From: an uncultured Akkermansia sp.
Lineage (GTDB): Bacteria; Verrucomicrobiota; Verrucomicrobiia; Verrucomicrobiales; Akkermansiaceae
Direction of reading: 5' to 3'
Length of the DNA stretch: 32,595 nt
Assembly (NCBI GenBank): GCA_947630815.1
Contig: CANRJD010000016.1
Coordinates: 1 to 32,595 of the forward strand
A model generated the notes under the pieces. It was not told the DNA's origin. It searched no databases and was given only the letters and a program-made list of their open reading frames with translations. Position 1 is the stretch's first letter, and each line of letters opens with the position of its first letter. The position numbers were made by a program, and so were the translations under genes. Below are positions 1 to 10,060 of this stretch, one piece after another.

Positions 1-75
1 AGGCATCAAGCTTTCAGAAATTTCTTTTTTCCCGTTTTTTACGTCCCTTCGGTGACTTTATTTTTGAGGCAATGC
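1..75. repeat. Left copy of 75-bp inverted repeat found at both ends of the window
   Basis: aggcatcaagctttcagaaa...tttttgaggcaatgc is the exact reverse complement of 32519-32593. Confidence 0.97.
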
Positions 76-76
76 G

Positions 77-1210
77 GTGGACGATCGTAGACTGAAGAGG
101 ATTTCGTCTCGCATAGAGAAGGGTGAAGATGGCTTCTACGATATGACGGATTATGTTGAAGAGACAGAGAGACTGTGCACGCTACAGGAGGCGGTTGCCG
201 GGGATAAGCAGGCGCAGCTTGATCTTGCGCGTATGTATTGGAGGGGTGACACAGTTCGGAAAAGCAGGAAGCAGGCGATCAAGTGGTATCTCATGGCTGC
301 CGAGCAAGGTGATACCGAAGCGATGTTTGAGTTAGCTTCTCTTTACCGCGAAGAAATCAAAAAAAAGCCGGAGTTCAAAAAGCAGGCAGCCTTCTGGATG
401 AAGAAAGCCGCGGAAGGGGGGCACATGTTTGCGCAAAATGATCTGGGGTGTATGTACTACTACGGCGAAACCGGGCGGGTTCGGTACAAGGAGGCCGTGA
501 AGTGGTACCGCAAGGCGGCGGAGCAAGGGGATTCCTACGCATTTCACTCGCTCGGTAATTGCTACTATTTTGGGCGTGGCGTGAAAAAGAACCTGGAAAC
601 GGCGGCGCAATGGTACCGCAAAGGCGCAGAAAAAGGGTATGAGGGGTCGATGCGTTGCTATGCTGTTTTCCTTGCCCGCGGAATAGGCGTGCGCAAGAAC
701 ATGAAATTGGCGGTTCAAATGACAAAGGCTGCCGCTGATTTGGATGAAGCCGACTGCCAATGTGATTACGGTGATTACCTCGCTTTCTCGTCCTTCGGAC
801 CTCACGATTACAAAGGAGCCATCCCTTGGTACCAAAAGGCCGCAGAGGGTAAGTGCGAGCACGCCAACTGCAAGCTCGGGAAAATATACATGGGCGGGTT
901 GGGAGTCGGGGAAAATACAAAAAAGGGTTATGAGCTGATTCGTCACGCGGCCAAAATTGGTTGCGGCGAGGCTTGCTTTGAAATGTACAAGTTTTACCGC
1001 GAGGGCAATTCCTTCGTGCGGCCGGATCTCAAGAAAGCCCTTCACTGGCTCAAACGATCCGCCGAAACGCGCGAGGGAGTGTATGCCAAGTTGGAGCTTG
1101 CCCGTCGCTATCGAGAGGGAGACGGGGTACGCAAGAATGCCAAGTTGGCACGCAAGTGGAGTATGAAGGCAAGGAAAGTTCACATTTTTAATGATATATT
1201 CATGTCGTGA
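77..1210 (+). CDS. Sel1-like repeat (SLR) protein, no obvious signal peptide
   Basis: GTG start; repeated A...WYRKAAEQGD..A...LG..Y..G.GV pattern typical of Sel1 repeats. Confidence 0.88.
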   Translation: MDDRRLKRISSRIEKGEDGFYDMTDYVEETERLCTLQEAVAGDKQAQLDLARMYWRGDTVRKSRKQAIKWYLMAAEQGDTEAMFELASLYREEIKKKPEFKKQAAFWMKKAAEGGHMFAQNDLGCMYYYGETGRVRYKEAVKWYRKAAEQGDSYAFHSLGNCYYFGRGVKKNLETAAQWYRKGAEKGYEGSMRCYAVFLARGIGVRKNMKLAVQMTKAAADLDEADCQCDYGDYLAFSSFGPHDYKGAIPWYQKAAEGKCEHANCKLGKIYMGGLGVGENTKKGYELIRHAAKIGCGEACFEMYKFYREGNSFVRPDLKKALHWLKRSAETREGVYAKLELARRYREGDGVRKNAKLARKWSMKARKVHIFNDIFMS

Positions 1211-2147
1211 ACAAGAAAGAATACCAACTACAACGCGCTGCCGAAGCGGGTGATGTCGATGCGATGGTTAACCTCGAACGCTACTATTGGAGGAACGTGA
1301 AAAGGAACAAGGAGTACGGTGCACTTGCCCGCAAGTGGGCTCTGCGTGCGGCGCGAAAAGGCCACATGGCGGGAATGAGCGATATGGGAGACTTCCACTA
1401 CTATGGATTCTGTGGCGTGAAACGTTCCTACAGGAAGGGCTTTTTGTGGTACTCCAAAGCGGCAGAATTAGGCTACGCCTATGCCATGAACTCCCTCTCC
1501 ATTTGCTATCAGGAAGGGAAAGGCACCAAGCGCGATATCAAAAAGGGACTGGAGTGGACGAGGAAGGCTGCCGCGTTGGGAGATGCCGAGGGGCAGAACA
1601 TGTTGGGCGTTTTTCTCTTCGCCGGGCGTGGCACGCGCAGGGACAAGAAAGGAGCTATGGAAATGTTCCGCGCGGCTGCCAAGCAGGGGGAGGCGTGCGG
1701 CTTGTGTAACTACGCAGACTGCTTCCGTTCCGGCATTACCGTGACTAAGAATTACAAAAAAGCGCTTTATTACTACCGCAAATCAGTTCAAAAAGGGAAT
1801 CTGTATTCTAAGTACCGAATCGGCGAAATGACCATGAAGGGCATGGGGGTAAAAAAGATGTCAAGAAGGGGTACAAGCTCATTGAAGAGGCCGCTCGCGC
1901 GGGGTGCCGTGAAGCTCAGTTTAATATGTATGAATTTTATCGTGACGAGAACTCCTGCATCCCCAGATGCAACATGGGTTGTGCTATCCGTTGGCTGAAA
2001 CGCTCAGCTGAACAAGAGGATGCCGAGGCTTGCAAAGAGCTTGCCCGCTGCTACAGGGAAGGGATAGGCGTCGATAAAGACACGCGTCTCGCTCGTAAAT
2101 GGGAGCGCATCGCTGCAGGAATTCTCTTCCCGGGAGGAGAGAAATGA
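1207..2147 (+). pseudogene. Sel1-like repeat protein split by a -1 frame change at an A6 run (1207-1998 then 1926-2147 frames)
   Basis: Near-identical to 3698-4609, but has GTA AAA AAG ATG (A6) where the intact copy has GTA AAA AAA GAT (A7). May be a pseudogene, a frameshifted gene or a sequencing error. Confidence 0.8.
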
Positions 2148-2251
2148 TCACTTCATCCAAATGCGTTTGCTGTGTAGCCTCTGCGCGGCGGCGAAGCCGG
2201 TTGTGCGGGATTTGGCAGGCGTGGAAGAAGACTTCCGGGCGGAGTTTTGGT

Positions 2252-3130
2252 CTATGATATGGCCAAGGGGCGCATCGTGCGGAACTTTCCTCGGGTATAA
2301 GTAATGCTGTTTCTACGAGGGAGAAAGCGTGAAATGTCAATGAGCGTCGCGCAAAGACGCAAGCAGAATAGCCATGGGTGAGGAGCCCAGGCCAATCGGT
2401 AGGGAGATGGGTCATCATAGGGACCCGAATCATATTCAACGGAGTTGTATTGGAAAAGGTTGTACTCGATGAAATCCACGAGCTCTGCCGGGAAAATGTG
2501 GTTTCCATCTCCAATGGAATCATACGTTTTTTCTCCGACTGTCACGATGCTGTTAACATAACCACACCAGTCATAATCCATCCGCAATTGTGCCGAATAG
2601 TGGTCATCGGACTCTTCTCCTTCACGGATCAGTTGCTTCATAAACGGAGTCATGGGAGCGTCATCTGGTAGGCAGCAAATACTTCCTTCTTTCAACGGTA
2701 CCAAACCATGCACGATGACCCTGTGTCGAGAGTTGGCATCGAGGTATTGAGTAAGTGCCAATTCGCAGTGAATGCCCATACCGCAGTAGGTGACGTGGGC
2801 CTTGTTGACAAGGAGGTCGGCGAGATCTGCGGCGATGGAAACGCCGTAGGCCTCCAGCCCGTAGGTGTCCGGTTCGGTGTCGTAGAAAGTTTCCAGCGCG
2901 TGATTGAAAGCGCTTTGCCAGTAATCGAACCGCTGCACAAGCCAATCGGAAATGCCGGGAACTTCTGTAATGCCAATTTTGTCCCCATCCCGCGTGAGCA
3001 ACACTCCTTCATCACTGGTTGAGAGAGCGTACGTAGGCGCCCCACTTGGCACTTGCAGCACCGGGTGATCCAGGCGGTGATTGACGTAATCGGCCAGCCG
3101 CACGGGATTGAATAATTGCGGGAAGTTCAT
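2252..3130 (-). CDS. Hypothetical protein, no family recognised
   Basis: Long ORF with protein-like composition (MNFPQLFNPVRLADYVNHRLDHPVLQVPSG...); likely start is the internal Met rather than 3157. Confidence 0.6.
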   Translation of the reverse strand: MNFPQLFNPVRLADYVNHRLDHPVLQVPSGAPTYALSTSDEGVLLTRDGDKIGITEVPGISDWLVQRFDYWQSAFNHALETFYDTEPDTYGLEAYGVSIAADLADLLVNKAHVTYCGMGIHCELALTQYLDANSRHRVIVHGLVPLKEGSICCLPDDAPMTPFMKQLIREGEESDDHYSAQLRMDYDWCGYVNSIVTVGEKTYDSIGDGNHIFPAELVDFIEYNLFQYNSVEYDSGPYDDPSPYRLAWAPHPWLFCLRLCATLIDISRFLPRRNSITYTRGKFRTMRPLAIS

Positions 3131-3201
3131 AGCCGGTGAGTGTAACGTGCTCCGCATCGCAAAGCAAGTACATTTTTTTGAGCGTTATGAAACAAAGGGA
3201 G

Positions 3202-3230
3202 TTGACGCGTGTGTTACTGTGTGTTAGATT
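3202..3230 (+). promoter_or_regulatory. Candidate sigma70-type promoter TTGACG-N17-TAGATT upstream of SLR gene 3335
   Basis: Hexamers read by eye; 17-bp spacer; precedes an AGGAGG Shine-Dalgarno and ATG at 3335. Confidence 0.45.
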
Positions 3231-3334
3231 GACATCAATCCCGGTGGGCAAGTGGAACCGAAAAAAGAGACATAAGCTCCTGCAGGCAGGGAAAGTATCG
3301 GCTCGTTTGGCACCGGATCAAGGAGGGTTTTACG

Positions 3335-4609
3335 ATGTCGAATAATCTTGAAGGAACAGAAAGGATGCAGCTGGTGCAAAAGGCGGTTGCCGGGGATAAG
3401 CAGGCGCAGCTCGATCTTGCACGCACGTACCGGGATGTCGATATTGTCCGGGAAAACAGGAGACAGGCTCTCAAATGGTATCTCATGGCTGCGGAGAGTG
3501 GAGATCCGGAATGCATGTACCAATTAGCCGATTATTGTTGGTCCCTTGACGAAGATTATGGGGAGGAAGGCTATGGGACCATGGCAAGAAAATGGATGAA
3601 ACGCGCCGCTGAGGCGGGCAGTGTTGAGGCAATGCGCGACCTTACTCTGTATTATCATGAAAAAGGCCGCGGAACTGAGGAGAGAAAGTGGCTGGAACGC
3701 GCCGCCGAAGCGGGTGATACCGATGCGATGGTTAACCTCGAACGCTACTATTGGAAGAACGTGAAAAAGAACAAGGAGTATGGAGCGCTTGCCCGCAAGT
3801 GGGCTCTGCGTGCGGCGCGAAAAGGCCACATGGCGGGAATGAGCGACATGGGAGACTTCCACTACTACGGGTTCTGTGGCGTGAAACGATCCTACAGGAA
3901 GGGCTATTTGTGGTACTCCAAAGCGGCAGAATTAGGCTACGCCTATGCCATGAACTCCCTCTCCATTTGCTATCAGGAAGGGAAAGGCACCAAGCGCGAT
4001 ATCAAAAAGGGACTGGAGTGGACGAGGAAGGCTGCCGCGTTGGGAGATGCCGAGGGGCAGAACATGTTGGGCGTTTTTCTCTTCGCCGGGCGTGGCACGC
4101 GCAGGGACAAGAAAGGAGCTATGGAAATGTTCCGCGCGGCTGCCAAGCAGGGGGAGGCGTGCGGCTTGTGTAACTACGCAGACTGCTTCCGTTCCGGCAT
4201 TACCGTGACTAAGAATTACAAAAAAGCGCTTTATTACTACCGCAAATCAGTTCAAAAAGGGAATCTGTATTCTAAGTACCGAATCGGCGAAATGACCATG
4301 AAGGGCATGGGGGTAAAAAAAGATGTCAAGAAGGGGTACAAGCTCATTGAAGAGGCTGCTCGCGCAGGGTGCCGTGAAGCTCAGTTTAGTATGTATGAAT
4401 TTTATCGTGACGGGAACCCCTGCATCCCCAGACGCAACATGGGTTGTGCTATCCGTTGGCTGAAACGCTCAGCTGAACAAGAGGACGCCGAGGCTTGCGA
4501 AGAGCTTGCCCGCTGCTACAGGGAAGGGATAGGCGTCGATAAAGATACGCGTCTCGCTCGTAAATGGGAGCGTATCGCTGCAGGAATTCTTTTCCCGGGA
4601 ACAGACTGA
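3335..4609 (+). CDS. Sel1-like repeat protein (intact copy of the duplicated pair)
   Basis: ATG preceded by AGGAGG; many Sel1 repeats; C-terminal two thirds nearly identical to 1207-2147. Confidence 0.9.
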   Translation: MSNNLEGTERMQLVQKAVAGDKQAQLDLARTYRDVDIVRENRRQALKWYLMAAESGDPECMYQLADYCWSLDEDYGEEGYGTMARKWMKRAAEAGSVEAMRDLTLYYHEKGRGTEERKWLERAAEAGDTDAMVNLERYYWKNVKKNKEYGALARKWALRAARKGHMAGMSDMGDFHYYGFCGVKRSYRKGYLWYSKAAELGYAYAMNSLSICYQEGKGTKRDIKKGLEWTRKAAALGDAEGQNMLGVFLFAGRGTRRDKKGAMEMFRAAAKQGEACGLCNYADCFRSGITVTKNYKKALYYYRKSVQKGNLYSKYRIGEMTMKGMGVKKDVKKGYKLIEEAARAGCREAQFSMYEFYRDGNPCIPRRNMGCAIRWLKRSAEQEDAEACEELARCYREGIGVDKDTRLARKWERIAAGILFPGTD

Positions 4610-4721
4610 TAGGCGCCTATTATTGCTACCCTTTCTACGCGCTACGATGGCAAGGGTATTGCGTCTGCCAAGCAGGATCTGGAGTGTGGATTGCAAGGAT
4701 AAATGCAACAGATGAGAGAAA

Positions 4722-7094
4722 ATGATGATCGAAAAGAAAAGTCTAAATGAAGCTCTCTTCCGGGAAGTCGCGGATCCCAAAACATCCGTGGAAGAAGTCC
4801 GGACGCTCATTGGCGTAGGGGCGAATGTCAATGCTGCGGACGGGGATGGGAAGACCGCGCTTATGTGGGCGGCGCGTGAGGGACACGGGGAGATTTTCAA
4901 ACTCCTGCTGGAGGTTGGGGCGGATGTCCATGCCACGGACAAGGATGGGCGAACGGTGCTTATGGCGGCGGCGCAGAGAGGATGCGTGGAGGTTGTGAAA
5001 CTCTTGCTGGAGGCTGGGGTAGATGTCCATGCTGCGGACATGTATGGAAACACCGCGCTTATGGTGGCGGCGCGCAAGGGACGCGTGGAGGTTGTGAAAC
5101 TCCTGCTGGAGGCTGGGGCGGATGTCCATGCTGCGACCAAGGATGGATGGAGTGCACTTACGTTGGCGGCGCATGAGGGACGCGCGAAGGTTGCTAAACT
5201 CCTGCTGGGGGTAGGTGCGGATGTCCATGCGGTGACCAAGTATGGAAATACCGCGCTTACATTGGCGGCGCAGAAGGGGCATTCGGAGATTGTCAAACTA
5301 TTGCTGGATGCCGGTGCGAATGTCCATGTTGCGGACACGGATGGGAGGACTGCGCTTATGAAGGCGGCGCAGGAGGGGCACTTGGAGATTGTCAAACTCC
5401 TGCTGGATGCCGGTGCGAATATCCATGCCGCGGACGAGAAGGGGTGGACTGCGTTTACGTTGGCGGTGCAGGAGGGACGCGTGGAGACTGTCAAACTCCT
5501 GCTGGAGGCCGGGGCAGATATCGATGCACGTACTGCGCTTACATTGGCAACCCGAGAGGAGCATTTGGAGATTGTCAAGCTGCTGCTAGAGGCAGGTGTG
5601 GATGTTCATGCCGCAGGCAAGGGTGAAAATACTGCGCCTACGTTGACGAGGGCGCTAGGTCAGGCTCTCTTCCATGAAATCATGGCTCCCGAAACCTCCA
5701 TAGAAAAAGTCCGATCGTTCATTAATGATGGGGCGGATGTGAATATGCAGATTGGGGGCAACGTTTCATGTGGCACAGCGCTTATAGCGGCGGTGGATGG
5801 CGGAAAGGAGGAGATTGTCAAGCTGCTGCTGGAGGCTGGTGCAGATGTCCATGCTGTGGGCAAGTATGGGCAGACTGCGCTTACGTGGGCAGCGTGTATG
5901 GGATCCGTGGAGATGGTCAAAATCCTGCTGGGAGCCGGGGCAGATATCCAGGCTGCGACTGAGGATGGGAGGACTGTGCTCATATGTGCGGCGCGTGAGG
6001 GAAACGGGGAGACTGTCACGCTACTCCTGGATGCCGGGGCGGATGTCAATGCTGCGACCAAAGGTGGATGGACTGCGCTTATGGAGGCGGCACTGTGGGG
6101 ACCCGTGGAGATTGTCAAACTCCTGCTGGATGCCGGGGCGGATGTCGATGCTGCGGACGAGGATGGAGATACCGCGCTTATGGAGGCGGCGCAGGAGGGG
6201 CATTTGGAGATTGTCAAGCTGCTGCTGGATGCCGGGGCGAATGTCCATGCTGCAGACGAGGATGGATATACTCCGCTTATATGGGCGGCGCGTAAGGGAC
6301 ATCTGGAGATTGCCAAACTCCTGCTGGATGCCGGGGCGGATGTGAATGTTGCAGATAAGGGGGGATGGAGTGCACATATGTGGGCGGCGAGGGGACACGA
6401 GGAGATTGTCAAACTCCTGCAGGAGGCTGGTGCGGATGTCCATGCTGCGGACGTGTTTGGGCAGACTGCGTTTATGGTGGCGGCGTATGGGGGACACGTG
6501 GGGACTGTCAAGCTCCTGCTGGAGGCTGGTGCAGACGTCCATGCCGCGGACAAGGATGGGCGAACGGCGCTTATGGCGGCGGCGCAGGAGGGGCATTTGG
6601 AGATTGTCAAACTACTGCTGGAGGCCGGTGCAGACGTCCATGCCACGGACAAGGATGGGCGTACGGTGCTTATGGCGGCGGCGCAGGAGTGGTATTTGGA
6701 GATGGAGATTGTCAAACTGCTGCTGGAGGCCGGTGCAGATGTCCATGCTACGGACAAGGATGGGCGTACGGTGCTTATGGCGACGGCGGAGAAGAAGGAA
6801 GATGCGGCGATTGTCAAACTCCTGCTGGAGGCCGGTGTGGATGTTCACGCCACGGATAAGGAGGGGAGAACGGCGCTTATGGTGGCAGCGCAGGAGGGTC
6901 ATTTGGAGATTGTCAAACTGCTGCTGGAGGCTGGTGCAGATTTCCCTGATGCAGACAATGAGAGGACATGGGGCAACCGCCTTGAGGCAACTGCAAAGCA
7001 AGCGCGGTTGCGTCCTGCAACGGGCTTGCAACGGGACTGCAACGGGGCTGCCGATGCTCGACCTACGAACAACGCCTACGGCAAACGCTTTTGA
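4722..7094 (+). CDS. Large ankyrin-repeat protein (790 aa)
   Basis: More than 20 tandem 33-aa units of DG.TALM.AA..GH.EIVKLLLEAGADVHAAD type. Confidence 0.95.
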   Translation: MMIEKKSLNEALFREVADPKTSVEEVRTLIGVGANVNAADGDGKTALMWAAREGHGEIFKLLLEVGADVHATDKDGRTVLMAAAQRGCVEVVKLLLEAGVDVHAADMYGNTALMVAARKGRVEVVKLLLEAGADVHAATKDGWSALTLAAHEGRAKVAKLLLGVGADVHAVTKYGNTALTLAAQKGHSEIVKLLLDAGANVHVADTDGRTALMKAAQEGHLEIVKLLLDAGANIHAADEKGWTAFTLAVQEGRVETVKLLLEAGADIDARTALTLATREEHLEIVKLLLEAGVDVHAAGKGENTAPTLTRALGQALFHEIMAPETSIEKVRSFINDGADVNMQIGGNVSCGTALIAAVDGGKEEIVKLLLEAGADVHAVGKYGQTALTWAACMGSVEMVKILLGAGADIQAATEDGRTVLICAAREGNGETVTLLLDAGADVNAATKGGWTALMEAALWGPVEIVKLLLDAGADVDAADEDGDTALMEAAQEGHLEIVKLLLDAGANVHAADEDGYTPLIWAARKGHLEIAKLLLDAGADVNVADKGGWSAHMWAARGHEEIVKLLQEAGADVHAADVFGQTAFMVAAYGGHVGTVKLLLEAGADVHAADKDGRTALMAAAQEGHLEIVKLLLEAGADVHATDKDGRTVLMAAAQEWYLEMEIVKLLLEAGADVHATDKDGRTVLMATAEKKEDAAIVKLLLEAGVDVHATDKEGRTALMVAAQEGHLEIVKLLLEAGADFPDADNERTWGNRLEATAKQARLRPATGLQRDCNGAADARPTNNAYGKRF

Positions 7095-7110
7095 GCGAAA
7101 TCAGGCAATA

Positions 7111-7155
7111 CGTGGGGCGACTCCGAAGAAACCAGGGCAGGGTGGTGCCGGTGAG
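7111..7155 (+). repeat. 45-bp intergenic repeat (cgtggggcgactccgaagaaaccagggcagggtggtgccggtgag)
   Basis: One mismatch to the reverse complement of 15573-15617; partial copy at 13281-13304. Confidence 0.9.
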
Positions 7156-7190
7156 GCGACGTACGTTTTTCAATTATCCTTTGGACGTTC

Positions 7191-8609
7191 TTATCGCAAG
7201 ATCACCTGCCTCAGCTTTTCGCACGATTTTAACAGATCCTCGATTTTTGCAACGATGCGCTTTTGCTCGGCAAGAGGGGGAAGAGGTAAATACAACTGAA
7301 CAAGAAGGGAGAAATGTCTGGCATATCCTCTATTGCGCATTGTTTTTGCACAAAAAAGCAGTAAAATATAACAGTATTTAGCGTCAATTAGTAGAGATTT
7401 GAGTAGTTTAGCCCCATCCGCTCCAACAGCAAAGGGAAAATCTAAGAATTTCACATTTCTGGTATGGTCCCCAAAAAGAAGAATGGGAGGATCATCGAGA
7501 ACTTGATCAAAGAGATCTGTGTATCCATCGATGAATTTTGCTCCCTGACCTACAACCGGATACTTGCCTGTTTTTTTTATTTCCTTACTTTGACTTTGAT
7601 CATATTTTGAGTCAACTCCATACGAAATCTCATCCAGCCTTACCCACATCCAACTTTCCGGAATATCAAAGGGCTTTCCCTCTTCCGTAATTTCCGGCAA
7701 AGTTTTTTCCTTTTTGAGCTTCCCTGCCTTGATAAGTTGCTGCTTTTTCGCTCGGATCTGCTGGTAGAGTTCTGCCGCTGTGCCTTCTTCGGGGTGCTGT
7801 TCGACTAACTTGCCCTGGACGGCTAACTGCAGGATGGACTTTTGGATCTCGTCAGGGAATCGCTTGTTTAATGTGTCCAGACGGCTCCACGCTTGTTCGT
7901 AGCGGTCAATGTATGGCAACAGTTCCTCGATTTTTGCAACGATGCGCCTTTGCTCGGCAAGAGGGGGAAGAGGTAGAAGAAGAGAAACAAATTTCGATTT
8001 ATTCAGAATCGATATAGTGGCTGCACTTGAACTCTCTATCTCTCGCTGTTTTACTTCCTCACTTTTCAGGAAGTAAAGTAGCATTTTCATATTGATGTGA
8101 TCATGAGGGAAAATTGCATTTATTTGTTGATTACAAATGCCTTCTTTAGAAATAATAGAACACTTCCCTATGCTCCCTATACAACTTACCAAGATGCTGT
8201 TGCATGGCAAAAGAGGTGTGCACGAAGCACCTTTGATGCTTACATATTCTTTTGATGCATGAGTGTAGCACAAGTTTTTGTTTATATCTGCCGGTTTGTA
8301 AAAGCAAATTTCCTTAGGTTCAAAGTTGTCGCGTTGCTGAGTCGATGGTGTTTTCCCCGTTATAACTCGCACAATATCTCCCAATCTTACCCACATCCAA
8401 CTCTCCGGAATATCAAAGGGCATTTCTTCTTCCGTTATTTCCGGTAAAGGTTTTTCCTTTTTGAGCTTCCCTGCTTTGATAAGTTGCTGCTTTTTCGTTT
8501 GGATCTGCTGGTAGAGTTCTGCCGCCGTGCCTTCCTCGGGGCGCTGTTCGACTAGCTTGCCCTGGATGGCTAACTGTAAGATGCTTTTTTTCAACTCCTG
8601 TGGGGTCAT
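7191..8609 (-). CDS. hsdS: Type I restriction-modification specificity subunit S
   Basis: Two TRD halves with conserved IPESWMWVRLGDI and LPPLAEQ.RIVAKIE motifs; 4-bp ATGA overlap with hsdM. Confidence 0.95.
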   Translation of the reverse strand: MTPQELKKSILQLAIQGKLVEQRPEEGTAAELYQQIQTKKQQLIKAGKLKKEKPLPEITEEEMPFDIPESWMWVRLGDIVRVITGKTPSTQQRDNFEPKEICFYKPADINKNLCYTHASKEYVSIKGASCTPLLPCNSILVSCIGSIGKCSIISKEGICNQQINAIFPHDHINMKMLLYFLKSEEVKQREIESSSAATISILNKSKFVSLLLPLPPLAEQRRIVAKIEELLPYIDRYEQAWSRLDTLNKRFPDEIQKSILQLAVQGKLVEQHPEEGTAAELYQQIRAKKQQLIKAGKLKKEKTLPEITEEGKPFDIPESWMWVRLDEISYGVDSKYDQSQSKEIKKTGKYPVVGQGAKFIDGYTDLFDQVLDDPPILLFGDHTRNVKFLDFPFAVGADGAKLLKSLLIDAKYCYILLLFCAKTMRNRGYARHFSLLVQLYLPLPPLAEQKRIVAKIEDLLKSCEKLRQVILR

Positions 8610-10060
8610 GATTTCGTTCCTTCCAGTAGGGTTGTAATCTCCGCCAGTACCTGCTCAATTTCCGCATTCAGAGAGGCACGCTCGCTTTCGTATTGCTGGA
8701 CCAGCTCCCACGGCTCTAAGATTTCCTCTTCCTTTCGAGGGAAAGGGCAGCATTTATCAAAATTATAGTTGAGAGCTTGCAATTCCTCTGTCGTGTAAAA
8801 GCGCGCTTTATCGAAACCATCGACGACGATGGGCTGCTTGTTTTTCCACCATGCACGAACAGGGTCAAAATGCTTGTCCTGCATGGGTCTTGCTTTGGTG
8901 AAACTCTTGATTCCCTCCGGATAATCCAACCTGTAGAACCACACGCCGGCGGAGGCAACACCTTTTTGGAAAAACAGCAGATTGGTGTGCACGCTGGCAT
9001 AGGGTTTGAATATCTGGGGCAAGCGAATGATTGTGTGAAGGCCGTATTCTTTCAGCAATTTCTCCTTTAGCGCCTTTTTTACCGGCTCCGTCCCAAACAT
9101 GAACCCATCGGGGAGGACGATGCCGCAACGCCCACGATCTTTCAGGAGACGCATAATGAGCGCTAAAAACAGATCGGCGGTCTCAGAAGTTTTAAACTCC
9201 GCTGGAAAGTTTTGTTTGATAGCTGCGTCCTCTGAACCTCTGAATGGAGGATTTGTGACGATCACATCCACACGATCTTTTGCTGAGTAATCGGAAAGAG
9301 GGCGGGCAAGAGAGTTCTGGTGGCGGATTTGCGGCACGTCTATGTCGTGCAGGATCAGGTTCGTCATTGCCAACAGGTGCGGCAGAGGTTTTTTCTCCCA
9401 GCCAAAGATTGTTGTTTGCTGGGTGCTCAGCTCCTCCGTTGAGATCACGCTACCCAAATGCGCGATGGTGCTGGCGAGGAAGCCACCCGTGCCGCAGGCG
9501 GGATCTAACACGGATTCTCCAGGCTTGGGATCGACCATTTCCACAACGAAGTTCGTAACGGGGCGGGGCGTGTAAAATTCACCCACTTTTCCTGCGCTTT
9601 GCAGATCCTTGAGCATCCCTTCGTACAACTCATTAAAGGTATGCTCCTTTCGCGCATCGATAAAATCAACTTGCTCATTGATGCGATTGATAAGCTGGCG
9701 GAGATTGACGCCGGACTTCATGGAGTTATTGATGTCCTCAAAGACCCCGCGCACCACGAATTTACGTAAGTCTCCATCAGAAGTATCCAGTTTTTTGAGA
9801 GCTTCGAATAGCCTGCTTACAAAAGCTATCAGGTCATCACCGGTGATGCCTTCTTTATCCGCCGCCCAATCACGCCAACGCAACCCCTTTGGAATCACGC
9901 CGTGGTAGTCGGAGTGAAATTCCCAGCTCATTTCCTTGGCATCAAAGGCTTTCAGGAACAAAAGCCAGGTGATTTGCTCGATATACTGCGCATCGCCATT
10001 CAGGCCGGCATCTTTGCGCATAATATCTTCCAGCGATTTTACCAAAGCGGACATTGCCAT
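8606..10060 (-). CDS. hsdM: Type I restriction-modification DNA (adenine-N6) methyltransferase subunit M
   Basis: Motif I VLDPACGTGGFL, NPPF catalytic motif, N-terminal HsdM-type helical region. Confidence 0.95.
   Translation of the reverse strand: MAMSALVKSLEDIMRKDAGLNGDAQYIEQITWLLFLKAFDAKEMSWEFHSDYHGVIPKGLRWRDWAADKEGITGDDLIAFVSRLFEALKKLDTSDGDLRKFVVRGVFEDINNSMKSGVNLRQLINRINEQVDFIDARKEHTFNELYEGMLKDLQSAGKVGEFYTPRPVTNFVVEMVDPKPGESVLDPACGTGGFLASTIAHLGSVISTEELSTQQTTIFGWEKKPLPHLLAMTNLILHDIDVPQIRHQNSLARPLSDYSAKDRVDVIVTNPPFRGSEDAAIKQNFPAEFKTSETADLFLALIMRLLKDRGRCGIVLPDGFMFGTEPVKKALKEKLLKEYGLHTIIRLPQIFKPYASVHTNLLFFQKGVASAGVWFYRLDYPEGIKSFTKARPMQDKHFDPVRAWWKNKQPIVVDGFDKARFYTTEELQALNYNFDKCCPFPRKEEEILEPWELVQQYESERASLNAEIEQVLAEITTLLEGTKS

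Noticed and set aside
332-1183. 283-aa antisense ORF under the first SLR gene
   Set aside because: Sense strand has a clear Sel1 family pattern; antisense product has no recognisable features.
4722-7094. Regular 99-bp repeats that could be mistaken for a CRISPR or minisatellite array
   Set aside because: Units are contiguous, in frame and encode ankyrin motifs; no spacer-repeat alternation and no cas genes.
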